A DNA stretch of 64,000 nucleotides from Flavobacterium denitrificans DSM 15936 (GTDB lineage: Bacteria > Bacteroidota > Bacteroidia > Flavobacteriales > Flavobacteriaceae), in assembly GCF_000425445.1 (NCBI RefSeq), contig NZ_AUDL01000016.1, positions 34,920 through 98,919 on the forward strand, read 5' to 3'. The notes below the pieces were generated by a model. That model ran no database searches. It saw nothing but the letters and a program-made list of their open reading frames with translations, and was not told the DNA's origin. The first letter of the stretch is position 1, and each line of letters starts with the position of its first letter. The translations under genes and the position numbers were made by a program. Below are positions 18,462 through 28,342 of this stretch, one piece after another.

Positions 18462-19787
18462 TTATAGGTATTCTCCGTGTTGAGAAATATCTAATCCTAA
18501 TTCTTCTTTTTCTTCAGTAACTCTTAGTGGAGTAATTTTGTTTACAATGAAGAATAAAACGTAAGAACTTACAAAAGCAAATATTGATACAAGAACTAAA
18601 GCTTTTAATTGTGTTAAGAACAAAGTTGCGTCTCCATAGATTAAACCTTCGTTGTCACCAACAACTGAGTTAACGCTTTTAGAAGCAAAAACTCCAGTTA
18701 ATAACATTCCTACCATTCCACCAACACCGTGGCAAGCAAATACGTCAAGAGCGTCATCGATTTTTCCTTTAGGGAATTTGCTTACTACAATATTACTGAT
18801 TACAGCAGCGATAATACCGATTGCTAAAGCATGAGGCATAGTTACAAAACCAGCAGCAGGAGTGATGGCAACTAAACCAACTACAGCCCCAATACAAGCT
18901 CCCATAGCAGATAATTTGTGCCCTAAAATTTTGTCAAGGAAAACCCAAGCCATAGCAGCAGAAGCTGCAGCAATTGTAGTAGTTCCTAAAGCTTGAGCAG
19001 CAAGACTTCCAGCTCCTACAGCAGAACCTGCATTGAAACCAAACCATCCAAACCATAATAAACCGGTACCTAATAATACATAAGTGATTCTGGCAGGATT
19101 TACCTTTTGAACTTTACGTTTTCCTAAAAAGATTGCTCCGGCTAAAGCAGCCCACCCAGCGCTCATGTGTACTACTGTACCACCAGCGAAGTCAAGAACT
19201 CCCCATTTGAAGAACATTCCATCAGGATGCCAAGTCATGTGGCATAATGGAGCATATATGAATAAGATAAATAAAACCATGAATAATAAGTAAGCCCAGA
19301 AACGTACACGCTCTGCGAAAGCTCCTGTAATTAAGGCTGGAGTAATGATCGCAAATTTTGCTTGAAATAAAGCAAAAAGAATCATCGGGATTGTTGGTGC
19401 TAATTCCCATGCTGTGTTTGCGCTTACTCCTTGGAAAAATATATTTGAAGAAGGATCTCCGATGAAACCGCCTATAGATGGTCCAAAACATAAACCGAAA
19501 CCAATTACTACCCAAAGAACTGTAACAATTACCATTGCCATAAAACTCTGAAGCATTGTGCTGATTACGTTTTTCTTGCCTACCATACCGCCATAGAAAA
19601 ATCCTAATCCCGGAGTCATTAATAATACAAATGCTGTAGCAACAACCATCCATGCTGTATCACCCGTGTCTAATTTTAATTCAACAACATGAGCGCCTAA
19701 TGTTTTTGATTCAGTAACAAATGAGATAGAAAAAATAGATAGTAACAAAATCGTGATGAGGATCACACTTAAAATAATTTTTCGCAT
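18462..19787 (-). CDS. amt: Ammonium transporter (Amt family)
   Basis: This 441-residue channel conducts ammonium or ammonia across the inner membrane. It has an N-terminal cleavable signal-like helix and then about eleven transmembrane segments. Family landmarks are TPGLGFFYGGMVGKKN, the first pore histidine in GGTVVHMSAGWAAL and the second in FACHGVGGMVGMLLTG. No glnK (PII) gene adjoins it, unlike in many bacteria. The 338-bp region upstream is AT-rich with no gene. Confidence 0.95.
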   Translation of the reverse strand: MRKIILSVILITILLLSIFSISFVTESKTLGAHVVELKLDTGDTAWMVVATAFVLLMTPGLGFFYGGMVGKKNVISTMLQSFMAMVIVTVLWVVIGFGLCFGPSIGGFIGDPSSNIFFQGVSANTAWELAPTIPMILFALFQAKFAIITPALITGAFAERVRFWAYLLFMVLFILFIYAPLCHMTWHPDGMFFKWGVLDFAGGTVVHMSAGWAALAGAIFLGKRKVQKVNPARITYVLLGTGLLWFGWFGFNAGSAVGAGSLAAQALGTTTIAAASAAMAWVFLDKILGHKLSAMGACIGAVVGLVAITPAAGFVTMPHALAIGIIAAVISNIVVSKFPKGKIDDALDVFACHGVGGMVGMLLTGVFASKSVNSVVGDNEGLIYGDATLFLTQLKALVLVSIFAFVSSYVLFFIVNKITPLRVTEEKEELGLDISQHGEYL

Positions 19788-20068
19788 AGTTATTTAGTTT
19801 TAAATTTTTTATAAAAGTATAAAATCATTCGACACCCCTATAAAAAATAGAGTCTATTGTTTAATTTTTGTTAATTTTAAAATTTGACCCCCTAAATTTT
19901 GCGTGTATATCTTAAAAAAGACTTAAAATTTACAATTTATTAAACTTGAAATGGCTAAAGTTTGCCATTTGTGCAGTTTATGCTGAAAAAAAGATAATAT
20001 TATTCTTAAAATAATGATTTTTTCTGCTCAAATAATCAATTGAATGTTTAAATTGTTTTGTTTTAAAT

Positions 20069-20110
20069 AAAAAAGGCATCAAATGAATATTTTCAAATGA
20101 TGCCTTTTTT
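20069..20110. terminator. Terminator downstream of amidohydrolase pair
   Basis: AAAAAGGCATCA and TGATGCCTTTTTT pair across an AT-rich loop; on the minus strand this lies just after the stop of the 20126 gene. The rest of the 338-bp spacer up to amt is AT-rich without recognisable features. Confidence 0.8.
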
Positions 20111-20125
20111 AAGTGAAGAAAAGAA

Positions 20126-21451
20126 TTATTTCTGTCCGAACTTTTCTTTAAATTTTCTGTTCAATTTATTTTGGAAAGTATCTAAATTGATATTTCTTCC
20201 TTGAATAAAAGCAGTTGTCAATTTATTTGTACGCATATCTAAAGCATCGCCTTCCGAGATAAATAAAGTCGCATCTTTGCCCGTTTCTAGCGTGCCACAA
20301 GTTGCATCGATTCCTAATAACTTCGCTGTATTTAAGGTAATTAACTGCACAGCAATTTCTTTGTCTAAACCAAAAGCAGCACAAGTTCCTGCCAAGAAAG
20401 GTAAGTTTCTCACGCTCATACGCTCGTGATCACCGCTGTTTTCTAATCCTACAACAATACCTTTATCGGTTAGCATTTTTGCCATTTTATAAGGCAGGTT
20501 TACATCTTGATCGGCGCTTGTTGGCATATCGTGTACACGTCTTAAAAGTACGCCTACATTATATTTTAAAAGTGAAGCAGTAGCTTTGTAAGCTTCAAAT
20601 CCGCCAACGATCACAATTTTTTTGATTTGATTATCGGTTGCTAATTGAATGGCGTCTACAATTTGTTTTTCTTCATCAGCGTGGATGTAAAGTGTTTGAG
20701 TTCCGTCAAACAATCCTTTTGTAGCTTCCAGAACAATATTTCTTTCTTTTGGCGCTGTTTGATTATACGCTTTTGCATTAATCAAGAATGCATTTATTTC
20801 TTCAGACTGTTTTGCGTAATCTTTGTTTGGCTCAATAACTCCAGGCTCAAACCAAGATCCTGATCTTTTGAAACTTGATGGAAAGTTTAAATGAATTCCG
20901 TCATTTTCTTTTAAAATAGCATCTTTCCAGCTCCAAGCGTCTAATTGTACAATTGATGAAGTTCCAGAAATTGTTCCACCACGCGGTGTCACCTGAGCCA
21001 TTAAAATTCCGTTAGGACGAACGGTTTCGACTACTTTTGATTCTGAATTATACGCAACAATACTTCGCACATTCGGATTAAAAGTTCCAATTTCTTCCTC
21101 ATCATCTGATGCCTTTACAGCATCAATCTCTACTAAACCTAAAGTAGTATTTGATGCAATAAAACCTGGATAAACGTGTTTTCCGGCGGCATCAATTGTA
21201 GTGTCGTAAGCATCAGCAGCAAGTCTGATAGTGGTTGCATCGGCTACTAAAGTCAGTTTTCCATCTTTAAATCCAATGGCGCTGTTTTGAATCACTTTTC
21301 CGTTCCCCAAGTGTGCGGTCGCGTTTAAAATCAAAACCGATTTTGATTGCTTTGGCGCTGGAATTTGCTGTGCATTTAGTTGTACAGAAGCACAAAATAA
21401 TAACAGCAATTTATATATGTTTTTATTTATCATGTTGTCTCTTTTTATCAT
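20126..21451 (-). CDS. Exported amidohydrolase-family protein lacking the metal HxH
   Basis: This 441-residue protein has a signal peptide ending in QLNAQQ and an overall amidohydrolase fold, including the late AVQLITLNTAKLLGID and GTLETGKDATLFISEG strands. At the normal PGFIDxHxH metal site it reads PGFIASNTTLG (about 95-105), so both histidines are replaced by Asn101 and Thr103. The usual catalytic aspartate region reads GLENSGDHERM. It may be a non-catalytic or differently liganded partner of the larger protein, whose stop lies 19 nt upstream. An ATG at 21433 is an alternative start. Confidence 0.8.
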   Translation of the reverse strand: MIKRDNMINKNIYKLLLLFCASVQLNAQQIPAPKQSKSVLILNATAHLGNGKVIQNSAIGFKDGKLTLVADATTIRLAADAYDTTIDAAGKHVYPGFIASNTTLGLVEIDAVKASDDEEEIGTFNPNVRSIVAYNSESKVVETVRPNGILMAQVTPRGGTISGTSSIVQLDAWSWKDAILKENDGIHLNFPSSFKRSGSWFEPGVIEPNKDYAKQSEEINAFLINAKAYNQTAPKERNIVLEATKGLFDGTQTLYIHADEEKQIVDAIQLATDNQIKKIVIVGGFEAYKATASLLKYNVGVLLRRVHDMPTSADQDVNLPYKMAKMLTDKGIVVGLENSGDHERMSVRNLPFLAGTCAAFGLDKEIAVQLITLNTAKLLGIDATCGTLETGKDATLFISEGDALDMRTNKLTTAFIQGRNINLDTFQNKLNRKFKEKFGQK

Positions 21452-21470
21452 TATGAATTTTCTAAAGCTA

Positions 21471-24470
21471 TTATAACTGTTCTAAAGTATCACAGTGATA
21501 TTCTCTTTTTTCTTTTCTTGTTGGCGTCTGCGTGCTGTTTCCTTTGTTTTTTTCTTGCAGCATTTGTCCAATCAATTCGTTTCTTTCTTTAGTGATGGCC
21601 AATTGTTTTTGAGCATCTTTTTCGATATCAAAATAAACTACACCTTCAATAATTGTTTTTTCAGCTTTAGCATAAATAGACAATGGATTTTCGCTCCATA
21701 AAACAACATCAGCATCTTTGCCCACTTTCAAGCTTCCTACTTTATCATCAATGTGTAATAATTTTGCAGGGTTTAAAGTCACAAATTTCCAAGCATCTTC
21801 TTCAGATACATTTCCGTATTTTACCGCTTTTGCCGCTTCTTGGTTTAATCTTCTCGACATTTCAGCATCATCAGAGTTGTAAGCAACTACTACACCTTCG
21901 TTGTGCATAATTGGTCCGTTGTATGGAATTGCATCGTTTACCTCAAATTTATAAGCCCACCAGTCAGAGAATGTGGAAGCTCCAACACCATGTTCTTTCA
22001 TCTTATCGGCAACTTTGTAACCTTCTAAAATATGAGTGAAAGTATTTACTCTGAAATTGAATTTTTCAGCAACATTCATCAAATTTAAAATTTCTGATTC
22101 TACATAAGAGTGACAAGTAATGAAACGCTCTTTGTTTAAAATTTCAGCAAGAGTCTGTAATTCTAAATCAACTCTTGGTGCTTTTCCTTTTTTATTTCCA
22201 GCGTTGAATTTTTTCCAGTTTTCGTCGTATTCTTTAGCTAATTGGAAATAATCTGTAAAAACTTGCTCAACTCCCATTCTGGTTTGAGGAAAACGCGTTG
22301 GATTGTCAATTCCCCAGTTAGCTTGTTTTACGTTTTCACCCAAAGCAAATTTGATAAACTTCGGTTGGTTTTTGTACAACATATCATCTGCGGCAGAACC
22401 CCATTTCCATTTTACGATTGCAGAACGACCGCCAATTGGGTTTGCAGATCCGTGCAATAATTGTGAAATCGTTACACCACCAGCCAAATCTCTGTAAATA
22501 TTAATGTCTTCAGAGTTCACAACATCCTGAATGGTAACTTCTGCAGTTGAGTTGTGCCCGCTTTCGTTTACACCTTTAGAAATCGCGATGTGTGAGTGTT
22601 CATCAATAATACCGCTTGTAATGTGTTTTCCTTTTGCATCAATTACAGTTGCAGATGCGTCAGAAAGATTTTTGCCGACAGCAGCGATTTTTCCGTTTTT
22701 GATCAAAACGTCAGTTTCAGTCAGAATCCCTTCTTTTTCATTTGTCCAAACTGTAGCATTTTTGAACAATAAAGTTTGAGCCGTTTGTTTTTTAGTATCT
22801 CCAAAAGCAACGTTTGGATACGTTACAGGTATAACTCTGTTTGGTTTTTCTGGCTTAACAGTATCTTTAACCATCACAAACGGGCTCGTTTTAACGGCAT
22901 TCCAAACCAATTCATCTCCATTTGATAAAACTGCTTTTCCCGATAAAGCATCTGCTTTTTCAACAAAACCAGTTAAACGTGTAAAACTTGATTTGATGGT
23001 GTCTGCTGGTTTAATTACAAGAGAAACCCAGTTTTTAGCAATAGCAAAAGTGCTTTTTACTTTTTTAGCATCAACGGTTGTAATTTCAGATTTTTGCGCA
23101 TCAGCTGTTCCGTCGATTTTCCATTTATAAGTGTCTTTTCCAACTATCAAGTCGTAGTTTCCACGAATATCTTTTGCATTGATATCATTCACGATATATT
23201 TGCTTCCTTGAACCCAGTTTTCATATAAAACTGTTTTTTCGTCAAAAACTTCTCCAGAAGTAATAATGAAATTCGCAAAACTTCCAGCTTTCAGGCTTCC
23301 AACTTCGTCACTTTTTCCTAAAATCGCAGCCGGAATTGTAGTTAATGCTTCTAAAGCTTTTGTTTTGTCAAAACCATATTTTATTGCTTTCAATAAATTA
23401 GGTTTAAAATCTTCAATCTTTTTTAATTTGTCTGTTGTCAAAGCAAAAACAACTCCGTTTTCTGAAAGCACTTTTAAGTTTGTTGGCGCCTGATTCCAGA
23501 AACGCATATCAGCCAATTCAATTTGGTTCGATAAATATGGGTTCGAAACATCATAAGCGTCTGGGAAGCTTATCGGAATAATGAATTTTGCATTCGTAGC
23601 TTTGATTTCTTCAATTCTTTCAAATTCGTTTCCGCTTCCTTTTAAGATGTAGTTTAAGCCAAATTCCTTTGCAATTTTCGAAGCTCTTAAGCTGTTTAAT
23701 TTGTCTTCTGTCGCAAAAATCTGAACCAATTTTTCATTGCTAGCCAAAGCTTCTAATGATAAATCTTTAGTTTCAGAATTTCCTTTTTTGTACCAATCTA
23801 AATCCAGATACATTTGACGCAATAAAGCCATCATACCCATCAAAGAGCTTGGATATGCCTGATTTGTCAAAGCACTTTTTGTAAAAGCAAAGTGATTTGT
23901 TAGTTTGTTTGAAATGATTTGTTTGCTGTTGTCTTCATTATTAAGAGCAACTAGAGCTCCAGTTCCTTGAGCGATTCCGTCAATTGTGTGAGTTCCGACA
24001 ACTCCAAAACCAGCTTTCAAAAATTCTTCCGCTTTTGGTTGGTCATATTTGAAAGTTTCGTAACCGTTTACTTCAGGTCTAACGCTTTCGTTCCAATAAT
24101 AGCCCGTTCTTTTTGTATCATAAATCTGGTTGCGGTTGCGTCCTGGAGGTAAATTAGATTTTGGTTTTTCGATTCCAAAATTAGTATATACATCAATAAA
24201 TGATGGATAAATTGTTTTTCCAGCCAGATCAATAGTGATGCTGTTTTTAGGAATTGAAATCGAAGTTCCAACAGAAACTACTTTTCCGTCTTGGATCAGC
24301 AATGTTCCTTTTTCAATTTTTTGAGTTGGTGTAACATAAATAGTGGCGTTCGTAAAAACAGTGTAATTTTTACTTTTGTTGTGCACACTTTCATTAACAG
24401 GGAAATAGTCTTGAGCATACATTTTTGTTAAAAAAACGCTCAAAAAGAGTAGTAGTAGGGCTTTTTTCAT
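21471..24470 (-). CDS. Exported double-domain amidohydrolase
   Basis: This 999-residue protein has a signal peptide ending in KMYAQ and two amidohydrolase-type modules in tandem. Module one (about 35-430) keeps the fold but has PSFIDVYTNFG (about 89-99) in place of PGFIDxHxH, so its metal histidines are lost. Module two (about 565-960) is intact: GIIDEHSHIAI has His625 and His627, and CHSY, THILEG and YNSDD follow as further ligand regions. Imidazolonepropionase-like enzymes of this group act on cyclic amides or peptides; substrate is unknown. It heads a two-gene operon and ends with a polar tail. Confidence 0.82.
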   Translation of the reverse strand: MKKALLLLFLSVFLTKMYAQDYFPVNESVHNKSKNYTVFTNATIYVTPTQKIEKGTLLIQDGKVVSVGTSISIPKNSITIDLAGKTIYPSFIDVYTNFGIEKPKSNLPPGRNRNQIYDTKRTGYYWNESVRPEVNGYETFKYDQPKAEEFLKAGFGVVGTHTIDGIAQGTGALVALNNEDNSKQIISNKLTNHFAFTKSALTNQAYPSSLMGMMALLRQMYLDLDWYKKGNSETKDLSLEALASNEKLVQIFATEDKLNSLRASKIAKEFGLNYILKGSGNEFERIEEIKATNAKFIIPISFPDAYDVSNPYLSNQIELADMRFWNQAPTNLKVLSENGVVFALTTDKLKKIEDFKPNLLKAIKYGFDKTKALEALTTIPAAILGKSDEVGSLKAGSFANFIITSGEVFDEKTVLYENWVQGSKYIVNDINAKDIRGNYDLIVGKDTYKWKIDGTADAQKSEITTVDAKKVKSTFAIAKNWVSLVIKPADTIKSSFTRLTGFVEKADALSGKAVLSNGDELVWNAVKTSPFVMVKDTVKPEKPNRVIPVTYPNVAFGDTKKQTAQTLLFKNATVWTNEKEGILTETDVLIKNGKIAAVGKNLSDASATVIDAKGKHITSGIIDEHSHIAISKGVNESGHNSTAEVTIQDVVNSEDINIYRDLAGGVTISQLLHGSANPIGGRSAIVKWKWGSAADDMLYKNQPKFIKFALGENVKQANWGIDNPTRFPQTRMGVEQVFTDYFQLAKEYDENWKKFNAGNKKGKAPRVDLELQTLAEILNKERFITCHSYVESEILNLMNVAEKFNFRVNTFTHILEGYKVADKMKEHGVGASTFSDWWAYKFEVNDAIPYNGPIMHNEGVVVAYNSDDAEMSRRLNQEAAKAVKYGNVSEEDAWKFVTLNPAKLLHIDDKVGSLKVGKDADVVLWSENPLSIYAKAEKTIIEGVVYFDIEKDAQKQLAITKERNELIGQMLQEKNKGNSTQTPTRKEKREYHCDTLEQL

Positions 24471-24602
24471 ATGGTATTTGCTAATTTGTTGCTAAAAATA
24501 TGAAATATATGTTATGCGGCTATTATTTTTTTAAAATGTTTTTTCACTATTTTAGATGATGATTTGACTAAAACACTGATGAATAGTGTATAAAGCACGT
24601 TT

Positions 24603-25580
24603 ATGAAGAAAATAAATAAAATAAAGTGGGGAATTATTGGTTTGGGAAATATTGCAAATCAATTTGCGAATGATTTAATGCTGTTAGAAGATGCTGAATT
24701 GACAGCAGTTGCCTCTAGAGATTTGGCCAAAGCCAATGATTTTGCCCAAAAATTCAATTGCACTAAAGCATATGATTCTTATGAAGCACTTTTTGCAGAT
24801 GAAGAAGTCGAAATTATTTATATAGCTACACCGCACAATTCGCACACGACATTATCAATTAAAGCATTAGAAAACGGAAAACATGCTTTATGCGAAAAAC
24901 CGATGGCGCTTTCGTATTCAGATGCAATTCAAATGATTGAAGCTTCAAAAAAGAATAATAGATTTTTTATGGAAGCATTTTGGACGCGATTTAATCCGTC
25001 AGTAAAAGAAGTTTTACAACAAGTTAGAAATGGAGTAATAGGCGATATAAAATACATCAATGCCGATTTTGCTTTCCGCGGAAGCGAAACAGAAAATCAA
25101 AGGCTTTTTGATAAGAATCTTGGCGGAGGTGCGTTGTTCGATATTGGCGTTTATCCATTATTTCTGTCCTATATACTATTAGGAAAACCAAATGAGATTG
25201 TTGCAAAAGCTATAATGCATAAAAACGATATTGATTTGCAGACTTCGATGATTTTGCAATACGAATCGGCACAATCGATTTTGCACGCTTCCATTGTTTC
25301 CAATTCAGATATGAAAGCAGTAATTGCCGGAAGCAAAGGAAGAATCGAACTCAATTCCCCTTGGTTTGTTGCCGATGGATATTCTTTATTTATTAATGAA
25401 GAAAAAGAAGCTGTTATCAGTTTGCCAGTTTTAGGAAAAGGATATTCGCATGAAATTATCGAATGTCATAATTGTATTCGAAATAATCAGATTGAAAGCA
25501 AGTATTGGTCGCATCAGAATAGCTTGGATTTGAGTGGGATTGTGGAGGAGATTAAAAATCAAATTAAATTGTCTTTTTAG
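24603..25580 (+). CDS. Gfo/Idh/MocA family NAD(P)-dependent oxidoreductase
   Basis: This 325-residue protein has the N-terminal Rossmann motif GIIGLGNIANQFAND, the ATPHNSH segment and the hallmark CEKPMALSY, then a C-terminal alpha/beta domain starting at about residue 130 with GGGALFDIGVYPLF. These enzymes oxidise or reduce sugars, polyols or related compounds. No sugar-pathway gene is adjacent, so substrate cannot be inferred. It is divergent from the amidohydrolase operon and lies 78 nt ahead of yifB. Confidence 0.88.
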   Translation: MKKINKIKWGIIGLGNIANQFANDLMLLEDAELTAVASRDLAKANDFAQKFNCTKAYDSYEALFADEEVEIIYIATPHNSHTTLSIKALENGKHALCEKPMALSYSDAIQMIEASKKNNRFFMEAFWTRFNPSVKEVLQQVRNGVIGDIKYINADFAFRGSETENQRLFDKNLGGGALFDIGVYPLFLSYILLGKPNEIVAKAIMHKNDIDLQTSMILQYESAQSILHASIVSNSDMKAVIAGSKGRIELNSPWFVADGYSLFINEEKEAVISLPVLGKGYSHEIIECHNCIRNNQIESKYWSHQNSLDLSGIVEEIKNQIKLSF

Positions 25581-25658
25581 TATAATTATTTTGTAATAAA
25601 ATATTTACAATAAGTATTTTTTCATTAGATTTAAAAATCATTAAATGAAAGAATAATT

Positions 25659-27194
25659 ATGTTAGTAAAAGTTTACGGAAGCGCCGTTTTTGGAGTAGAG
25701 GCAACCACAATTACGATTGAGGTTCATATGGATAAAGGGATTGGTTATCATTTAGTTGGACTTCCAGATAATGCCATAAAAGAAAGCAGTTTTAGAATTG
25801 CGGCAGCTTTAAAAAACAACGGATTAAGTTTTCCCGGAAAAAAAATAACCATCAATATGGCGCCCGCCGACTTGAGAAAAGAAGGTTCGGCATACGATTT
25901 ACCGCTCGCAATGGGAATTTTGGTAGGTTCCGACCAAATAAAAGCTCCTGAAATCGAACAATATATCATAATGGGCGAACTTTCATTAGATGGAAGTTTA
26001 CAGCCCATTCGCGGTGCTTTGCCAATTGCAATTAAAGCAAAAGAAGAAGGTTATAAAGGATTTTTTCTTCCCATTCAAAATGTAAAAGAAGCCGCAATTG
26101 TTACCGGACTTGATGTTTATGGTGTTTCGAATTTACAGGAAATAATAGATTTTTTTAAAGGAAAAGGTACGCTTGAACCGACAGTAATCGATACTCGCGC
26201 AGAATTTTACAAAAGCCTTGATTTTCCCGAATTCGATTTTTCAGATGTTCGTGGGCAAGAAAGTATCAAACGTTGTATGGAAATTGCAGCCGCTGGAGGG
26301 CATAATATCATTTTGATTGGACCACCGGGAGCCGGAAAAACAATGCTAGCAAAACGAGTCCCTAGTATTTTGCCTCCAATGACTTTGCGCGAAGCACTCG
26401 AAACCACTAAAATTCATAGCGTTGCCGGAAAACTGAAAGAAGTTGGTTTGATGAATCAGCGACCGTTTCGAAGCCCGCACCATACCATTTCGAACGTTGC
26501 TTTAGTCGGAGGCGGAAGTTATCCGCAACCAGGCGAAATTTCGATGGCGCATAATGGCGTTTTATTTTTGGATGAATTGCCAGAATTTAAGCGTGATGTT
26601 TTAGAAGTAATGCGTCAACCGCTCGAAGATCGTGAAGTGACGATTTCGAGAGCAAAATTTACAGTTACGTATCCATCGTCGTTTATGTTGGTGGCGAGCA
26701 TGAATCCGAGTCCGAGTGGGTTTTTTAATGATCCAAGTATGCCAAATACTTCTTCGCCACATGAAATGCAACGTTATATGAGCAAAATCTCGGGTCCGCT
26801 TTTAGACCGAATTGATATTCATATTGAAGTTACTCCCGTTCCTTTTGAAAAACTGGCAGACGACCGCAAAGCCGAAAGCAGTGTAGAAATTCGCAAACGT
26901 GTAACCGTCGCTCGCGAAATTCAAACCAAGCGTTTTCAGGAAATAGAAAACATACATTACAATGCTCAAATGAGCAGTAAATTGATTCGTGAATTTTGTG
27001 CTTTAGATGATCAATCAAAAGAATTGTTGAAAACCGCTATGGAACGACTGAATCTTTCGGTGCGAGCCTATGACAGGATTCTGAAAGTAGCCAGAACTAT
27101 TGCTGATTTAGATAATGCTCCGTCAATAATTTCACAACATATCGCCGAAGCTATTCAATATAGGAGTTTGGATCGTGAGGGTTGGTTAGGGTAA
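25659..27194 (+). CDS. yifB: YifB/ComM-family Mg chelatase-like AAA+ ATPase
   Basis: This 511-residue protein has an N-terminal ChlI-like domain (about 20-140), the Walker A motif GPPGAGKTMLAKR at about 222-234, Walker B in LFLDELPEF, the arginine-rich RPFRSPHHTISN segment and the C-terminal Mg-chelatase lid domain. ComM from this family is a helicase that promotes branch migration during natural transformation. Length is standard. A bidirectional terminator follows. Confidence 0.93.
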   Translation: MLVKVYGSAVFGVEATTITIEVHMDKGIGYHLVGLPDNAIKESSFRIAAALKNNGLSFPGKKITINMAPADLRKEGSAYDLPLAMGILVGSDQIKAPEIEQYIIMGELSLDGSLQPIRGALPIAIKAKEEGYKGFFLPIQNVKEAAIVTGLDVYGVSNLQEIIDFFKGKGTLEPTVIDTRAEFYKSLDFPEFDFSDVRGQESIKRCMEIAAAGGHNIILIGPPGAGKTMLAKRVPSILPPMTLREALETTKIHSVAGKLKEVGLMNQRPFRSPHHTISNVALVGGGSYPQPGEISMAHNGVLFLDELPEFKRDVLEVMRQPLEDREVTISRAKFTVTYPSSFMLVASMNPSPSGFFNDPSMPNTSSPHEMQRYMSKISGPLLDRIDIHIEVTPVPFEKLADDRKAESSVEIRKRVTVAREIQTKRFQEIENIHYNAQMSSKLIREFCALDDQSKELLKTAMERLNLSVRAYDRILKVARTIADLDNAPSIISQHIAEAIQYRSLDREGWLG

Positions 27195-27254
27195 TAATTT
27201 TAGATTTTTAACAGCAAAGTTAATTCAATCAGTGAAATAGGATTGCTTAAACAA

Positions 27255-27283
27255 AAAATCCTGCTTTTTAAAAGCAGGATTTT
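27255..27283. terminator. Bidirectional terminator between yifB and SRPBCC genes
   Basis: AAAATCCTGCTTTT and AAAAGCAGGATTTT form a perfect stem of 14 bp between convergent genes. Confidence 0.92.
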
Positions 27284-27303
27284 CAACATATAATAAAAAA
27301 GAA

Positions 27304-27807
27304 TTATTTGGTTCTTTCTTCAAAAATTTTATCCAATCCTTCCATTGCAATTGTGAAACCTTCTTTGAAGCCCATTGCAATAATTTGTTCAAGATCTTCT
27401 AAATTTTTGTGTTTAATAGCAATGTCAACAAAAGTCGAATCGCCTTGTTCAGAAAAGTTCACATTCCAATTAGACCTCGGAAATTCGGTATTTAAATTTC
27501 CTTCGCTGTCGCAGAAAGCATCTAAATATTTAAAATTCGTTTTTGGCGTTATGGAAGTAAAATCGGCAATTGCCCAATGTTCTTCGCCTTCAGGACCAAC
27601 CATTGCATACAATCGGCGTCCGCCTTCATTAAATTCCATACTTTTTGTTCTGGCTTTCCAAGGCGCTGGCGCCCACCATTGATCCAAAATTTCAGCTTCC
27701 GTCCATGCCGACCAAACATCAGACAATGGCGCATTGAATTCTCGTTTTACATTTACCGTACTCGATTCTTTGTCTACAGTAAAATTCATTAAAAGATTTG
27801 ATTTCAT
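27304..27807 (-). CDS. SRPBCC (AHSA1-like) domain protein, paralogue 1
   Basis: This 167-residue protein carries an AHSA1/START-like SRPBCC domain with VKREFNAPLSDVWSAWTEAE, WWAPAPWK and the C-terminal GFKEGFTIAMEGLDKI helix. It aligns almost end to end with the adjacent gene at 27842, including the first residues MKSNLL versus MKSDLE, which supports this start. Such proteins bind hydrophobic ligands and often appear next to ArsR regulators. It is the last gene of the arsR-SRPBCC-SRPBCC operon, 34 nt after its paralogue. The ligand is unknown. Confidence 0.88.
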   Translation of the reverse strand: MKSNLLMNFTVDKESSTVNVKREFNAPLSDVWSAWTEAEILDQWWAPAPWKARTKSMEFNEGGRRLYAMVGPEGEEHWAIADFTSITPKTNFKYLDAFCDSEGNLNTEFPRSNWNVNFSEQGDSTFVDIAIKHKNLEDLEQIIAMGFKEGFTIAMEGLDKIFEERTK

Positions 27808-27841
27808 GATATTTTAATTTAGTGTGTTAGTACTTAAAAAT

Positions 27842-28342
27842 TTATTTTCTCGATTCAAGAAGTTTGTCCAAACTTTTCAGCGTGCTTGTAAAGCCTTCTT
27901 TGAACCCCATTTCTACCACTTTTTCTAATTCGGCCAGACTATCACGTTTTATTACAATATCAACAACAGTCAAATCGCCATTTTCAGAAAAGGAAACATC
28001 CCAATACGAACTTCCCATATTAGCAACGGGATTCGCATCGGCATCGCAAAAAGTAGAAGAATGTTTAAAATTTGTTTTTGGAGAAATGGAAGAATAGTCA
28101 AAAAAGCTCCAACGTTCACTGCCGTCAGGACCAACCATCGCATACAATCTGCGTCCGCCTTCTTTAAATTCCATACTTTTTGTTTTGGATTTGAAAGGAG
28201 CGGGAGCCCACCATTGGTCCAAAATATCGGCCTCTGTCCAAGCCGACCAAACGTTTGACAATGACGCATTGAATTCACGCTTTACATTTACAGCAATATT
28301 TTCTTTATCAATAGAAAATTGCATTTCAAGATCAGATTTCAT
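27842..28342 (-). CDS. SRPBCC (AHSA1-like) domain protein, paralogue 2
   Basis: This 166-residue SRPBCC protein is a tandem duplicate of its downstream neighbour; both share VKREFNA, WSAWTEA and GGRRLYAMVGP segments. Its start overlaps the end of the arsR gene by 11 nt, so the two are translationally coupled. The pair differs most in the central loop (FCDADANPVANMGSS versus FCDSEGNLNTEFPRS), which could mean different ligands. Function beyond ligand binding is not known. Confidence 0.88.
   Translation of the reverse strand: MKSDLEMQFSIDKENIAVNVKREFNASLSNVWSAWTEADILDQWWAPAPFKSKTKSMEFKEGGRRLYAMVGPDGSERWSFFDYSSISPKTNFKHSSTFCDADANPVANMGSSYWDVSFSENGDLTVVDIVIKRDSLAELEKVVEMGFKEGFTSTLKSLDKLLESRK

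Noticed and set aside
19222..19653. Open frame of 143 codons inside amt, alternative frame
   Set aside because: It is an alternative frame of a strongly conserved Amt coding region.
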